Below are positions 12,111 through 23,198 of a stretch of 64,000 nucleotides of DNA, piece after piece. Source of the DNA: Moniliella sp. 'wahieum' (taxonomy: Eukaryota > Basidiomycota > Moniliellomycetes > Moniliellales > Moniliellaceae); the NCBI GenBank assembly GCA_003971905.1, contig RSEE01000015.1:372001-436000 (forward strand). The letters run 5' to 3'. Numbering within the stretch: the stretch's first letter is position 1; every line of letters begins with the position of its first letter. The notes under the pieces were generated by a model. It saw only the letters and a program-made list of their open reading frames with translations, had not been told where the DNA came from and ran no database searches. The translations under genes and the position numbers were made by a program.

Positions 12111-13499
12111 GGTGGCCAGCAAGCAGAAGGGACAGGCGAGCAAAGGGCGAGGGTGATGCGAGCGGTTGAAGGTGCGGGAGCCAGCGTCCCAGTCGCACGC
12201 GTTGGGTTCGATGCCAACGCAACACGACGCTGCAGGCGAAACGAGGGATGTGCTGGACGCTGGACGGTGCTTATCAAACTCCGGCTCGGGGCGGAATGAG
12301 GGAAGAAGCGCTAGCATGCGCGAACCCTCTCGGGGGGGCTATCGATCGATTATCAATCCCTGCCACTGGTGGCGTGCATGATCCACACACGACTTGTTCA
12401 ACGAGAAGGGCCGCAATGAAACTTGAAAGGTGAATGTGCTTTGAACATTGAACATTGAACATGGAGTAATTGATCTCTGTGGACCCGAAAGTTGCAATTG
12501 AGCGGGTGGGATGGGCCGTGCCACAGCGTGTGCTTGAACCTCCGCGACGGCATGGTCCACCGCAGACGCCACTGTGGATGGATTCCAACTTGCAGCCGCC
12601 TTCTTCCGCAAGGTGCGCCCTGTGCCACCCACTTGGCCAAGATACACAGCGCCTGGCCGCCGAGATCCGAGAGGTGGCCAGTGCTAGTGAAGCAGGGACT
12701 GGTGACTGGTGACTAGTGCCTGTCACTAGTCACTCTTAAATGCCTCGGCTGTGGTGGTAGAAGGGGGGAGCGGGAGCCACTGGGGCGCGGAGCGCAGAAG
12801 GGCGGAGACCAGAGGACCATCAGATGGAGTTGCGCGGCGGTGGCTGGTGGGGGGCCGCCAGCTGGGCTGGAGGCAGTAGATGGGAAAGGAGAACCATGTT
12901 CCTGGTCATCGATCGCCGGTGTTCTGTCATCGATCATGCATCATGGAACATCCCACTTGGCAGGTTGCCGCGCCGCGCCACGCCATCCACCCACTGCCCC
13001 CCTTCCCAGGGGCCACCTGGGGGGAAGGGGCGCAGCAGGCGCAGCTCGGATGTCGATGATCGAAGAGGCAGGTGGGAGCTGGGGGCGCAGGTGCACTGTG
13101 CCCGTCTCCCGCTTTTTTCCCTCATCGGGCGGGTGTGCCGGCGGGGGCGGCACATCCGCACACCCTGGCCCCCCCGGCAGCAGCAGACGACACGGTGTGG
13201 CTCGGGCAGGATCTACCCGCCCCGGGGGCAGTCCCAGCCGCGGGCGCTTGAGCCCCGCCAAGCGCCAACCACAGAAGCGTCGGAAAATGGGCGTCGGAAG
13301 GCGTCACGCGTCAGATCGGCAGAGCAAACGCCCACCATGCAGGGGGCAGCCGCCGTCACGCGCATCACGCGTCAACTTGTCCAGTTGGTCCAACGCTGTC
13401 CTATTAAATCCCAGCCCGCTCCTTGGGCGGCGCAGCCCACCGCCGCGTGTTCTGCAAACCACCCCTCCCACCACCACCCCCTCTGCCTCTCTGTCTGCC
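12111..13499. other. Divergent intergenic region (ENT / GPI protein)
   Basis: About 1.4 kb between divergent genes, probably holding both promoters. It contains three adjacent GAACATT words near 12440-12460, an inverted repeat at 12707-12731, and ATCGATCG/CATCGATCATG words near 12340 and 12907-12945. A CTATTAAATCC sequence near 13400 may serve as the TATA-like element of the downstream gene. A long plus-strand open frame here is a compositional artefact. Confidence 0.6.
12707..12731. repeat. 10-bp inverted repeat GTGACTAGTG / CACTAGTCAC
   Basis: Arms gtgactagtg and cactagtcac are separated by 5 nt. The same GTGACTAGTG-like word occurs in several other gene-start flanks of this window, so it may be a bound promoter element rather than a hairpin. 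Confidence 0.75.
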
Positions 13500-14251
13500 A
13501 TGAAGCTCACCACTGTTGCCGCTGCCTCCCTCGCGCTCGCTGCGGGCGTCTCGGCGTTCGACATCACCTTCCCTTCCTCCGCCTCTGGTACGTCTCCTCC
13601 CCGCTCCGGCTACAGTGCATGCCTTGTCCCCCTCGAGTCGCCTCCAGTGCGGGGGGCTCTGCATCCACCCACACCCCTCCCTGCTCTCGCCCCTGCACGT
13701 CGGACTGATGCTAACTCGCGCACCCAGATGCCTACTGGGTCGCTTGCCAAAACAACACGCTCAAGTGGACGTACCAGCAAAACGACCCTCCTCTGTTTAG
13801 TGTGGCCCTGCTCAACTCGAACCAGCAGCAACTCATTGGCAACTACCAGATCGCCAACAGTCTCAACACCTCCGCTGGCGAGGCAGTGATTGCGCTGACC
13901 TGCATTCCGGCCGGCACCTACACTGCCATGTTTGTCAATGCGTCGCAGTACTCGCTGAACCACCCCCAGGTCTTTGCCAACAGCTCCACCTTCACCATCT
14001 CCCCCAACGGTACCGCCCCTGCGACCGCCACTGCTGTTCCCGAAGGCTCCTCGACCGGCACGGCCACCGTCGGCAGCTCCACGCTGACTGCTTCGCTATC
14101 CTCGTCGGGCGCCAGTGTCATCTCGGGCCAAGCCACTTCCTCGGCCTCGGCCTCTTCGGGATCGTCGTCCAAGTCGCCTGCTGGTACCGTGGTTGTCCCC
14201 CTGATGGCAGCTGTTGGTGCTGGCGCTTCGGCCATGTGGGCCCTGCTTTGA
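13500..14251 (+). CDS. Secreted Ser/Thr-rich GPI-anchored cell-surface protein
   Basis: Two-exon gene with an intact frame. Exon 1 (13500-13587) encodes the signal peptide MKLTTVAAASLALAAGVSA and the start of the mature protein. The intron is 13588-13727 (GTACGT...CTAAC...CAG); exon 2 (13728-14251) begins DAYWVACQNNTLKWTYQQND. The product is 203 residues. The first half resembles the fungal Ser-Thr-rich GPI-anchored membrane family (Pfam PF10342), a beta-sandwich with a conserved tryptophan and cysteines. The second half is a Ser/Thr/Ala stretch suited to O-mannosylation. The C-terminus (SPAGTVVVPLMAAVGAGASA, then MWALL) is hydrophobic and fits a GPI-attachment signal after a Ser/Gly-rich site. 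Likely location is the cell wall or plasma membrane; the molecular role is unknown. Confidence 0.87.
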
Positions 14252-15999
14252 GGGTCTCCCTCCTTCTCATACCCCGATCCTGATCCTGTGTCTGGCTCCT
14301 CTTCCCTTTCCCTCCTCCCTCTTCCTTCTTCTCTCCCCTGTCCCCCGTCCCCCGGGTTTGTAGGGGGATTGTCATGATTGTTCTTCCTCTTGACGGGCAT
14401 TTTTTTGGCTCACGTGTGTCCACGTTTGTTTGCTCTTACTAGCATACCTTGTTCGTATAGCCCCAACTTTTCCTTTCCTTTATTTCTGTTCTGTTCGGGT
14501 CGTCTTTCCTTTGTCTCGCTTGGGCGCGTATCTTAATGACGATCGACTGAGGCAACCGTTCGCTTGGTCGCCAGCCTTTCTTTTTTTTATGCCTCCCCGT
14601 CCATCATGGATGATTTGTTCGTCATCGTGCGCCGCCTGCAGCGGCCCCCAAAGACATAGGCAAAACGTAGGGTCGGGCATATTGGTATCTTGGCATCCAT
14701 CTACGCGGTTTGACGGTTAGAGAAGAGATGAACGGATACCCATTGCTGTCTTCGAGTGGTGCAATGGCAGAACGTCTTGGGTCTACAATTGGGCTCCAAA
14801 CAGAACGCTGTTCATAGACCTGCATACGGCGAGGGAGTGGAAAGACGAGGAAGAAGCTAGTATACTGTCCAATGAGTAACTAGTAATGAGGCCATGAAGT
14901 GCATCAGTCCTGGGGCCTGAGGAAAGATCATCGATCAGTGTGCGGGAAAGACGAACCGCATTGCTACTCCAAGCCTGATACGGATAAACTGTGGCTGCAT
15001 CAGCAACAAAATATCTCAGCAAGTGCACAGAAGAGCAAAACGATCGCCAAGCTCCCTACGATCCGTAGGAGTAGATTGGAAGGTTGGCCAGAGATCCACT
15101 CAAAGGGTCCAGGGACTACGTTCTCCATCAACAGCTCCCGAGTCGGAAAGATCATCAGATCTAGGATAGAGTTTAGTAAAGAACGTCGATTATATGTCCC
15201 TGACGGGGTAACCGGTAACCCGTGACCGTCACGGAGGGCCCGGAGCAGACTGGCAAATCGGCCTGATTCACGGTTTGCATCAAGGGTCCCAGGAGCGGCG
15301 CCAGCAATGCATTGTCTGATCGTGGTAAATAAAGGCGGTTTTGAGAGAGCGGCGACATGGTACACTTCAAACTGCAAAGCAATTTTTGTTCAGCTCGTAA
15401 TATAAGGAGCTTATTAGTGTCAGCCTGTCAGGCAATATATACTAGGTGTGGCGTTTTGGGGATTGATGGGCGTTGTCATATGCGGGGCGCCCGCTTTGGA
15501 CCGGAGCTGTAAATTCGGTCGGGGGGGGTCGCGGCACTGGAAAGCACACCTTGAAAGGCAGAAGAGTTGTGGCAGAAGCCGAAAGGGAAAAGTCACAGCT
15601 GTGTGGATCTCGGTCCATCATCAACTTCATTACCTTTGCAGGGTTGCGCAGATTAGAAATAGACGCAGTGGTACTGAGCTTATGTGTGGTCTATGGCCCG
15701 CACTCGTCGTGTGAAGGTAAACAGTAACGCCACTGGTATACGCAGAATGGGAAGGGGCGCTTTCATCACAGGTACCTCTGTTACCCACACGGGGCAAGTC
15801 TTCATATAGCCAAACAAGGATGGCAGTGTTATTACTTAGTGAGTGCCTCTGCACCATGAACAAAGCTGTACGCACCCACAGGCAGGACTGATATATACCT
15901 TTCCTTTCCCACCGCCATCATCCTCATCTCACCGTCCTCCTTTCACTCCTGTCGCCCCCCGCGCCAAGCCACTTCTACCACCCCATCCCTGCCATTGCC
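14252..15999. other. Intergenic region, no gene recognised
   Basis: About 1.7 kb. Short open frames exist on both strands; one on the minus strand near 15000-15380 carries a hydrophobic stretch (LLLRIVGSLAIVLLFCALAE) but no other support. A TATA-like sequence lies at 15891-15898, upstream of the tentative gene at 16000. Confidence 0.5.
15891..15898 (+). promoter_or_regulatory. TATA-like element
   Basis: atatatac preceded by ctg, about 100 nt upstream of the ATG at 16000 and followed by a pyrimidine-rich leader. Position and context fit a fungal core promoter. Confidence 0.35.
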
Positions 16000-16527
16000 A
16001 TGACCATTGCGCTCGGCCCAGCCCCAGGAAAGGCGGATGAGCCTTCTGCTCCTTCCACCCCAAGTTCCACAACGGCACTTGAGGAGATAGGACAACTACT
16101 GCAAACGATGCTTGAATCTCAGGGTGCGCTCGAAGAACTCCTCTTCCTGATGCGCCCATCCAAAACACCAGGCAGGTTGTTGCCCCCCAACCGCGCTTGT
16201 TTCCGCCACGCGCATTATCAAGCCCAGAGGATGGTTGGGGCTGCGTGCATGCGTGTCGTACTTACGTGCGCGGCCCAAGACGCCTCGCCACGCGACAACC
16301 AAGCCCCACCGCGTCGGCGTAGGACGCGCGTTTGCACGCCCTTGGAGTTATACCCCGCCACCACAGTTTGCTCCGCCCAAGGCGTAGAAGGAACGCGCCT
16401 CGGTTGCTTTATCATACTATCCTTGTCTCCCCTTTCGTACATTTTTTCCCCTCGTCCCAATCGACGTCCCTCGTTCCCCTTTCCTCCATTTTCTCCTTTA
16501 TCTCTTCTCATCGCATTGCATACCTGA
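16000..16527 (+). CDS. Uncharacterised small protein (tentative)
   Basis: An ATG at 16000 follows a TATA-like box and a CT-rich leader. The N-terminal part looks like protein: MTIALGPAPGKADEPSAPST, then an amphipathic segment ALEEIGQLLQTMLESQGALE with LLFLMRPSKTP. After about residue 60 the composition resembles non-coding sequence, so a frame change or intron near 16180 is likely. Further possible coding fragments lie at 16550-16860, one following a GTAAGT...CAG pair. No family recognised. Confidence 0.3.
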   Translation: MTIALGPAPGKADEPSAPSTPSSTTALEEIGQLLQTMLESQGALEELLFLMRPSKTPGRLLPPNRACFRHAHYQAQRMVGAACMRVVLTCAAQDASPRDNQAPPRRRRTRVCTPLELYPATTVCSAQGVEGTRLGCFIILSLSPLSYIFSPRPNRRPSFPFPPFSPLSLLIALHT

Positions 16528-17338
16528 TTGGCTTGACCATGCAGCCTGCCATTTTGTATCCCCCACCTGTCCATTCACCGTCACCTGCACCTGCGCCTGA
16601 TCCTTTGTTATGCGAGGAGTATTACGGAGGTGTTCGGAGGGGAGGTATGCTGCGGGGGCTACGAGAAGAGTAGGAAGTTACATAGCGGAGGGTCCCCAGA
16701 GCAGAGGGTGCGTCCCGGACGATAAAAAGTAAGTAATAGACGTGATGCCTACCACGCAGGACAGTGTGGCGGGGGCATCGCACCAACAGCTCTTTCGTCT
16801 GGGCCACATGGATCAGCCGGGCGAAAACGGATGGTTGGGTGGCGAGGAGCGGAAGGAGTTGGCTAGGCACCCTCTCCACACGGATCTATTATAGCCGCCT
16901 TATTCATCCAAGGAACTAGGGCATCATACCCATTGGCCGAAGAGAAGCGACGCAGCTCGAGTGGGATATGGACGATGGACAGCGGTCCAGCAAGTCCAGC
17001 TCCGGTATACACCTGGGTGGGAGGAGGCTGAGGCTACTTTCCAGCTGCTACCAGCCCGAGGCCTGAGGTGAGAAGACTTTGGCGTGGAAAAGCGTGTGCC
17101 TCGTCGTGGTAGAATGCGTGGGAAGGCGAGACGGAAGTGGCTGTCGCTGCAGGCTGTGGCAAGTGTGGGGAGTGGAAGTGGAGGAGGTGGAGGCGAGAGG
17201 GACAGATGGAAATGGCGAGCGGTGGGAGTGTAGCAAACAAATGGGAGCAGAGCATAGATAGATGGACAGCAGCTGCCTGGGATCATCTCGAACATCGATC
17301 ATCGTGCTTGGACGGAGAGGAAAATGTGGAGGGGAAAA

Positions 17339-17378
17339 CTCAGTTGAGTACTCAGTCTGAGTACTCAGTTTGAGTATA
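17339..17378. repeat. Overlapping GAGTACTCAG palindromic words
   Basis: Reads ctcagttgagtactcagtct with a second gagtactcag just after. The same ACTCAGTACTCAGT-type word occurs near 4440 and 44720. Confidence 0.75.
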
Positions 17379-18410
17379 CTCATCGATCAAAGGGTGATTG
17401 TCATTAGTCCCGGCAGCGTTGTTTGGTGGTCGATGATCGATGATCGTGATGGATATTCGATGGAGGCGCTGAAGGATGGCGCATGGCATGATGATGATGC
17501 ATGATGGATGATGCAATGATGCCGCCCGGAGGCGTTGGGGTGCCGGAGGGGTGCCGGTGGGGCCGGGGGGGGGGCGTAGTGGTCCGGTGCGGAGCGGGTG
17601 TGAGGCCTGTGAGGGGTGCCTACCACGTGGTCTCAGCAACTGATCAGTACGTGGGGGTGAAACATTCGGTACATTGAAATTGAAATTGTTGACAGACGGG
17701 CCTGGACATGTGGCGCACGTATGCGTGCGCATGGCGCGCATGCTAGTGGGGGGTGCAGGATGGAGTCCGAGTGGAGATGCCAGATGGTGCGGACGTTCGG
17801 CCAGGCCAGGCCAGGCCTGTGTGTCGTGCGCCCGAGCCCGAGCACCAACAAAACCCGAGGCCTAAGGGAACGTGGGGCCTGGGAGGTGTGGGCTGGGCAC
17901 ACTCGGCAGGCTGGGGCGGGCGAGCGGCGAGGGGCGAGCGCTGGGGGCCGAACAGTGGTGGGGTGCGGGCAGGGCGGCAGCGCAGCTCACGTGAGGCTGC
18001 GGGAGGGTTAAGCGTTAAGCTAGTTAAGCGTTAAGAGTGACTAGTGGGTTGCAGTCGGTTTCAGCGGCGATACGCGATACGCATGGCAAGCCCTCCACAC
18101 TGGGCTGGTGCGGTGAGGCTCGTACAGCGTGGAGCCTGCGGGCTGCCCCGGCGCCGTCTGGGCATGAATATTCGCCCAAGGCCTCGTGCGCATCCGCCCC
18201 CTCCACAGTGCCCAGGAGCGGCAGGCGCGGCAGGCAGCAGGCAGCAGGCAGGCAGGGCAGGCCGACGGACGCAGCAGACAGCAGGCAGGAGCCCGCAGGC
18301 AGGATGTGTGATGTGTGCGTCAGATCGGTGATCACTGATCAGATCGATCACCGGGGTCGAATCATGAATCAGTAACTGCTAGCCACAGCAAAGCCAAGGC
18401 AGCCCGGCGC

Positions 18411-18447
18411 ACTGGGGCACTGGGGCACTGGGGCACTGGGGCACTGG
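18411..18447. repeat. 8-bp tandem repeat (ACTGGGGC)4.6
   Basis: Four perfect copies of actggggc plus a partial copy, about 260 nt upstream of the GIT1-like start codon. Confidence 0.9.
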
Positions 18448-18705
18448 TGCCTGAGCAGCCGATGCGCTGCCTCTGAGGCACGGGGCATGGGGAACGAGGC
18501 ACGAGGCACTCTGCCAAGCACCGCACATAGCCGGCGGTGCTTTGCGCTGCCCAGCCCATCGGCACGCGCCCCTAAATGCCATCCGACAGGCTCCCTGCTC
18601 GGCTCGTGTCGCCACCACCACCGCTGCTGCCCTCGGCCTCTCCCGTCTTTTCTTCGTCTTCTCGGCCTCCTCCGCGCGCCCCTCGTCCCCACCCGCGTCC
18701 TCCCC

Positions 18706-20580
18706 ATGCTCTTCAAGCGCGCCTCGCGCTCCTCGCCCGACTTGCCCGTCGATGACTTGGTCACCACCCCTCATGAGGCCGACGCCCCCCGCCGCGACCC
18801 ACTCTACAAGCGCATGTTCCAAGTCGGCCAGCTCGGCGCCGTCTTTGCCAGTGGCAGCGCCCTCTTCTCAGATGGGTACGTCCCCCCTTGCCATCCCCCT
18901 CTGCCCCGTCGCCTGACTGCTGACGGTGCATTCTTTTCTTTTCCTCTCGTAAAGCTATGTGAACGCCGTGTCGGGTGCGACCAACACGGTCATTATAGTA
19001 TGTGCCCCCCCCCCCCCTCCCTCTCTCGCCTTCCCCTCCTGGACACAGCTGTTAGCTGACACAGGTACCCACCCAGACCTATCTCTACCCTGACGACCCG
19101 CGTGTCGCTAATTTCAGTCAACTCTTCTCGTCCCTCGCCTTTGCCGGCACCGTGCTGGGCATGCTTGTGTTTGGCGTGGCGGTCGACTTGACTGGGCGCA
19201 AGGGCGCTATGCTCTTTGCTTCGATCTGGCTTACCATTATATCCATCCTCTCTGCCGGCGCGTGGGGCGCAGGCGGCTCGCCCGCCTCGGGCAACCATGC
19301 GCTTGGCGGCTTGTTTGATGCCCTGATTGCGTACCGTTTCCTGATTGGTATTGGTATTGGAGCTGAGTACCCAGCAGGCTCAGTCGCTGCCTCGGAAAAC
19401 ACCGAGCAGGAAGGCGTCAAGAAGAACCGGCAACAAATGTACTTTTCCTTGGCAACCAACTGCGCCATTGACTTTGGCTTTGTCGTGGCGGCCTTTGTCC
19501 CGCTCATCATCCTTTGGATCGCTGGTGGGACCTCCCCCGGACAGCTGACCACCGTCTGGCGTGTTTCGCTCGGCTTGGGCGCCGTCCCTCCCTTGACTGT
19601 GCTCCTCTTCCGCTTCCAGATGAAGGAAACAGAGGCGTACACCAAGTATCACATCAAATGGTCCAAGCTGCCATGGTGGCTGATCATCAAGCGCTACGGA
19701 GTCCGCTTCACTGCGCTCTGCCTTGCATGGTGGTCGTACGACTGGGTCACCTACCCCACCGGTCTGTACATTAGCCAGATTCTCCTTTCTGTCGTCAAGC
19801 CCGGTCCGGATGGACAGCAAAGTCTGTACAAGGTCCTGGGATGGACCACACTCATCAATGTGTTTTATCTGCCTGGCACCCTGATTGGGGCCATGTTTGT
19901 GGTGGAGCGGCTGGGGCCCAAGAACTGCATGATCTTGGGCTTGGTCATGCAATCAGCCTTTGCGTTTGGCTTGGCCGGCGGGTACTCTTTCCTCCAAAAC
20001 CACATTGCCGGCTTCATCCTGGTGTTGGGTTGCTTCCTTGCCTTGGGCGAACTGGGTCCAGGGAACAACCTCGGTTTGCTCGCCTCCAAGGCGGTCGCCC
20101 CACGTGTGTCCGCGGTGTAGCATATGGTGTCGCTGCAGCGGTAGGCAAGGTACGCATTCTTTCAATCCTCTCTTCCCTTCTCCTCTCTCCAGCCGGTGCG
20201 ACATGATGAAAGTTGCTGACCAGGTGATATGGTTTGGGTTCCAGATCGGTGCGTTTGTAGGGTCGTATGTGTACCCCGACATCAAAAAGGCCATGGCCAA
20301 GTACAATCCCATTCTGAAGTACTCGGGTCCGTTCTACATTGCTGGTGGCTTGGCTCTGTTTAGCGCTGCGATCACCTATCTCTTTATCCCGCCCGTCGTA
20401 CAAGACGGGATGAAGAAGGAGGACGCAGCGTTTGTTGCCTATCTGCGCGAACACGGGTACGACCCCAAGGAACTGGGTCTGGAGGAGGAAGAGGTGTACG
20501 AAGTGCCGTCGCAAGATGACAAGAAAATGTCGGACGACGAAGCGGTTACCTCGGCTCGTCCCGTCCTGTCCTTTGAGTAG
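18706..20580 (+). CDS. GIT1-like glycerophosphodiester/phosphate MFS permease
   Basis: Major facilitator permease of the phosphate:H+ symporter/GIT1 branch, which imports glycerophosphoinositol or related phosphate compounds at the plasma membrane. Four exons: 18706-18875, 18955-18997, 19077-20149 and 20245-20580; all introns have GTAYGY...AG ends. Hallmarks are LFSDGYVNAVSGATNTVI across exons 1-2, YLYPDDPRVANFSQLFSSLA, the motif-A-like loop VDLTGRKGAMLFAS, LIGIGIGAEYPAGSVAASEN, WWSYDWVTYPTGLYIS and a C-terminal tail rich in Glu/Lys. Length is about 540 codons. One frame change near 20105 lies in ASKAVAxxVRGVAYGVAAAV; otherwise the gene is clean. Substrate is inferred from family only; sugar porters are the alternative. 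Confidence 0.88.
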
Positions 20581-20854
20581 AGATCGCTTCCCCGCCCTCA
20601 CTGCTCCCCCGCCCCCCTCCTTCTACTCCAGCGGGGCCCGCCTTGTCACTCCCCCTCCATTTACTTTCCCTCTTGGGTCAATCTTTTCATGTGTCCGATG
20701 TTACCTCTGCCCCTCTCTGCAGAATGCCTGTTTCTATCCTTTGCACGGTGGCGCGCTTCTGGGCAACCTATGATGAAAATCTTACGTTATGGGGACCAGG
20801 ACATGCTGGGAACATGAAGGGTAACTGTAGTTCAAGAAGAGGCATATCCGACGC
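20581..20854. terminator. Shared 3' region of convergent transporter genes
   Basis: About 270 nt separate the stop codons of the GIT1-like permease and the minus-strand DHA1 permease. The start is pyrimidine-rich. No defined polyadenylation signal is evident. Confidence 0.4.
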
Positions 20855-23198
20855 TCAATGGCGAAGAATTGCGACGCGGGGGCTAGATCTCAACACGGTC
20901 AAGCGAGAACCCGCCCGAAAAGGCGAATAGGCAAAAGAGAGGGGGTGACGAGCCACGACGAGAGCGGTGTCAGTCGATTGGGAGAAAGGGATCAGTGGCA
21001 GAGCAAGAATCGAGCTAGAAATAGAAATAGAAAAACGGTTAGGCGTCTTGCTCCCTCTGTTGTTCTTGCTCTTGCTCTTGCTCTTGTTCTTCTTCTTGTT
21101 CTTCTTCATCCTTTCCCTCGGCTCATGACCCCCGTCCACGTCGAGCGTGGCGGCATAGTGGGACCACTGCCGCAGTTGGGGTCCATAGCGATGGAGAAGG
21201 ATAGGGATGGGCGCCATGGCCAACGCGATGAAACCCAGCACGGTAGCGCCCCACGCGACGGGGAAGTGACGCGGACCGTACCACTTGTGCATATTGTTAA
21301 ACAGTTGGCGCGAGACGAGCGGCAAAGCGCTTCCCACCGCCGCACGCGTCATCGTTGGCGGCAAACGTGCTGGCGATCCAGTTGGGGTAGGCTTGGGCTA
21401 GGTACCCAAACGAACTTTGAAAGATAAAGTAAATGGGCGGAGCTATTAAGCTGTCATGTGTTGGCCAGTGCACGACAGAAGAGAGCAGAGGTGGACAACG
21501 TCGAGGTCAGCAGGGGCGCTCATGACACAGTCATACCAAACGCAGCACAACGAAGCAAAGGGAACCGCAAACGTACACATAGGCAATGGTCGGAACAATC
21601 CAATGGATCTTGGGCGTGGCCGTCCAGGCAAAAAAGAAGAGGATCGCAGGCAGGGTAATGCCACCGAGGATAGAGAGGTCCAACCAGATCTCGGTGGGTG
21701 GAAAGCTGCCGCGGTGAAGGTAGCTCATAAAGGTAGGGATGAACCGACGCTCGTGCCAGATCCAGTAGAATCCATACGCAATCCAACAGGTAATGTTGAG
21801 GCAGAAAAATACCACTCCCAGTTCGCCTAGGTTGAAGCCATAGCCCTCGGGACGAGGCACAACGTACACCAAGGGCAAGCTCTCGAGAAAGACGTACATC
21901 AAGCATACACCAACGCAATGTGCATGTTCAACCCAATCACGATCGGCTGGGTCGTGCCGAGGATAAACGGACGAACCAACGTCTCGTACGCCTCTTCTTT
22001 GAACGTTTGCTTGTGCTTGAGCTCACACCGCGCGCGCAAATGCGGATTGCCCGTCAACTTGCGCAGTCGCTTGGCCCGACGGAGCAAAATGTTGTCGGCA
22101 AACGTTTCCGGGAGCGTAAACACGAGCAGGACCAACGTCGTGCCAGACAAGATGAGTAACGGCCAGATGGACCAGCGCCAACCCAACCGTTGCGATGCAA
22201 AGCCGCCAATCAGCGGGCCAGCCGTGGGACCCATCACCGCTCCCAACGACCAAAACCCAATCGCCAACGCGACCCGCGTAGGAGGCCAAATGTCCCCCAA
22301 GCTCGCCCCCCCCGTGGCAAGAGGCGGACCCCCAAGAAGCCCCCCAGGAAACGCAGGACAATCATCCCGGCGTAATTGTCGACGAGCGCCGTGGGGATCT
22401 GGAGGATGACAAAGATAGAGAGGCAAACGATGTAGGGTGGGTTGCGTCCGATCCAGGAAACTTCCGAAGCGGCCGTCAGACCAATCATCGGGCCTAGCTG
22501 TGGAGAGAGAAAGAGAGAGAGAGAAGGGTCAGTTTTCCCATTTCCATAGAGAGTCATATATTCTGGGGAAACGTGTACGAACCCCATAACCAATGATGAA
22601 GACGGTCAACCCCACATCACGGCCTCGAGCGAAACATGAAAGTACTCGGCCATCAACTCTCCGAAGCCGTGTAAATACCAGCCCCCATGTACACGCTAAA
22701 CGTCAGAATCGAGATGGCCAGGGTAAGCCACAGTTTGAGCAAATGCGACCAATTTTGCGGATTGTCCCCATCTTCCGGACCAAACCATTCTACGAGATAG
22801 GGGTCGCCGTCGGGTGCATCCATAGAAGGCGGGCCTTCGACCGCTCCTGGCGCGTTGATCACGGTTGAAAACGAAGTACGGCTGCCTTTCTCCTCCTCAG
22901 GTGATGGGGCCGACTTGAGGCGACTGGTTTTGTAGCCGAGACAGTAGCGGGCCGGGACGTGGCTCAAAGCATCCTCTGCTTCGTCGACGTACTTGAAAAA
23001 CTTGCCCTTGCTCGCCCATCGTACTACCTGGCCAAAGGTAGTCTCTTGGAACATGGAGGTATGCAGGCCCTGCAAGAAGAATGTCGACTCCTCTTTTTCC
23101 AAGGCTGGGTCCACGATGCGGTCCAGCACTTGGGCCTTATTGTTCTCTTCTTCGCCATTGGCAGCGGGGACAGAAACAGATGGAGTGTCGAACGTCAT
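20855..23198 (-). CDS. DHA1-type MFS multidrug/polyamine antiporter, frameshifted
   Basis: Twelve-helix drug:H+ antiporter-like permease. The start (23198) reads MTFDTPSVSVPAANGEE. A long acidic cytosolic N-terminus leads to DPYLVEWFGPEDGDNPQNWS, the usual DHA1 entry motif, then TM1. Introns: 22582-22498 and 21576-21451, the latter joining YV to LIAPPIYFIF. Later hallmarks are ALAIGFWSLGAVMGPTAGPL (motif C), LGWRWSIWPLLILSGTTL, the loop LPETFADNILLRRAKRLRK, and MAPIPILLHRYGPQLRQWSH near the end. Beyond that a Lys/Ser/Asn-rich tail is encoded by a CTT-rich repeat; the true stop may be earlier than 20855. At least three frame changes (near 22350, 22640 and 22665) interrupt it. Substrate unknown. 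Confidence 0.82.
21059..21110. repeat. CTTGTT/CTTGCT low-complexity repeat in permease tail
   Basis: Repeated cttgct and cttgtt units translate on the minus strand into a KNKKKNKSKSKSKN-type basic tail of the DHA1 permease. Confidence 0.8.

Larger units (their letters stand above)
16528..18705. other. Intergenic region rich in short repeats
   Basis: Between the tentative gene and the GIT1-like permease. It holds a GAGTACTCAG cluster at 17339-17378, GATCGATGATCGTGATG-type words near 17428-17450, repeated GTTAAGC words at 18007-18035, a GAGTGACTAGTG word at 18034-18046, and an 8-bp tandem repeat at 18411-18447. Possible coding fragments near 16700-16910 could not be assembled into a gene. Confidence 0.5.

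Noticed and set aside
12840-13889. 349-codon plus-strand open frame over the GPI-protein promoter and first exon
   Set aside because: It is out of frame with the signal-peptide gene, rich in Gly/Arg/Pro, and crosses the real intron.
14680-14830. tRNA-like sequence near 14700-14800
   Set aside because: A GTGGTGCAATGGCAGAAC stretch resembles a D-arm, but no matching acceptor, anticodon or T-arm could be paired.
20855-21427. Independent gene at the DHA1 permease 3' end
   Set aside because: Its N-terminal half is the expected last two helices of the permease, so it is the last exon, not a separate gene.
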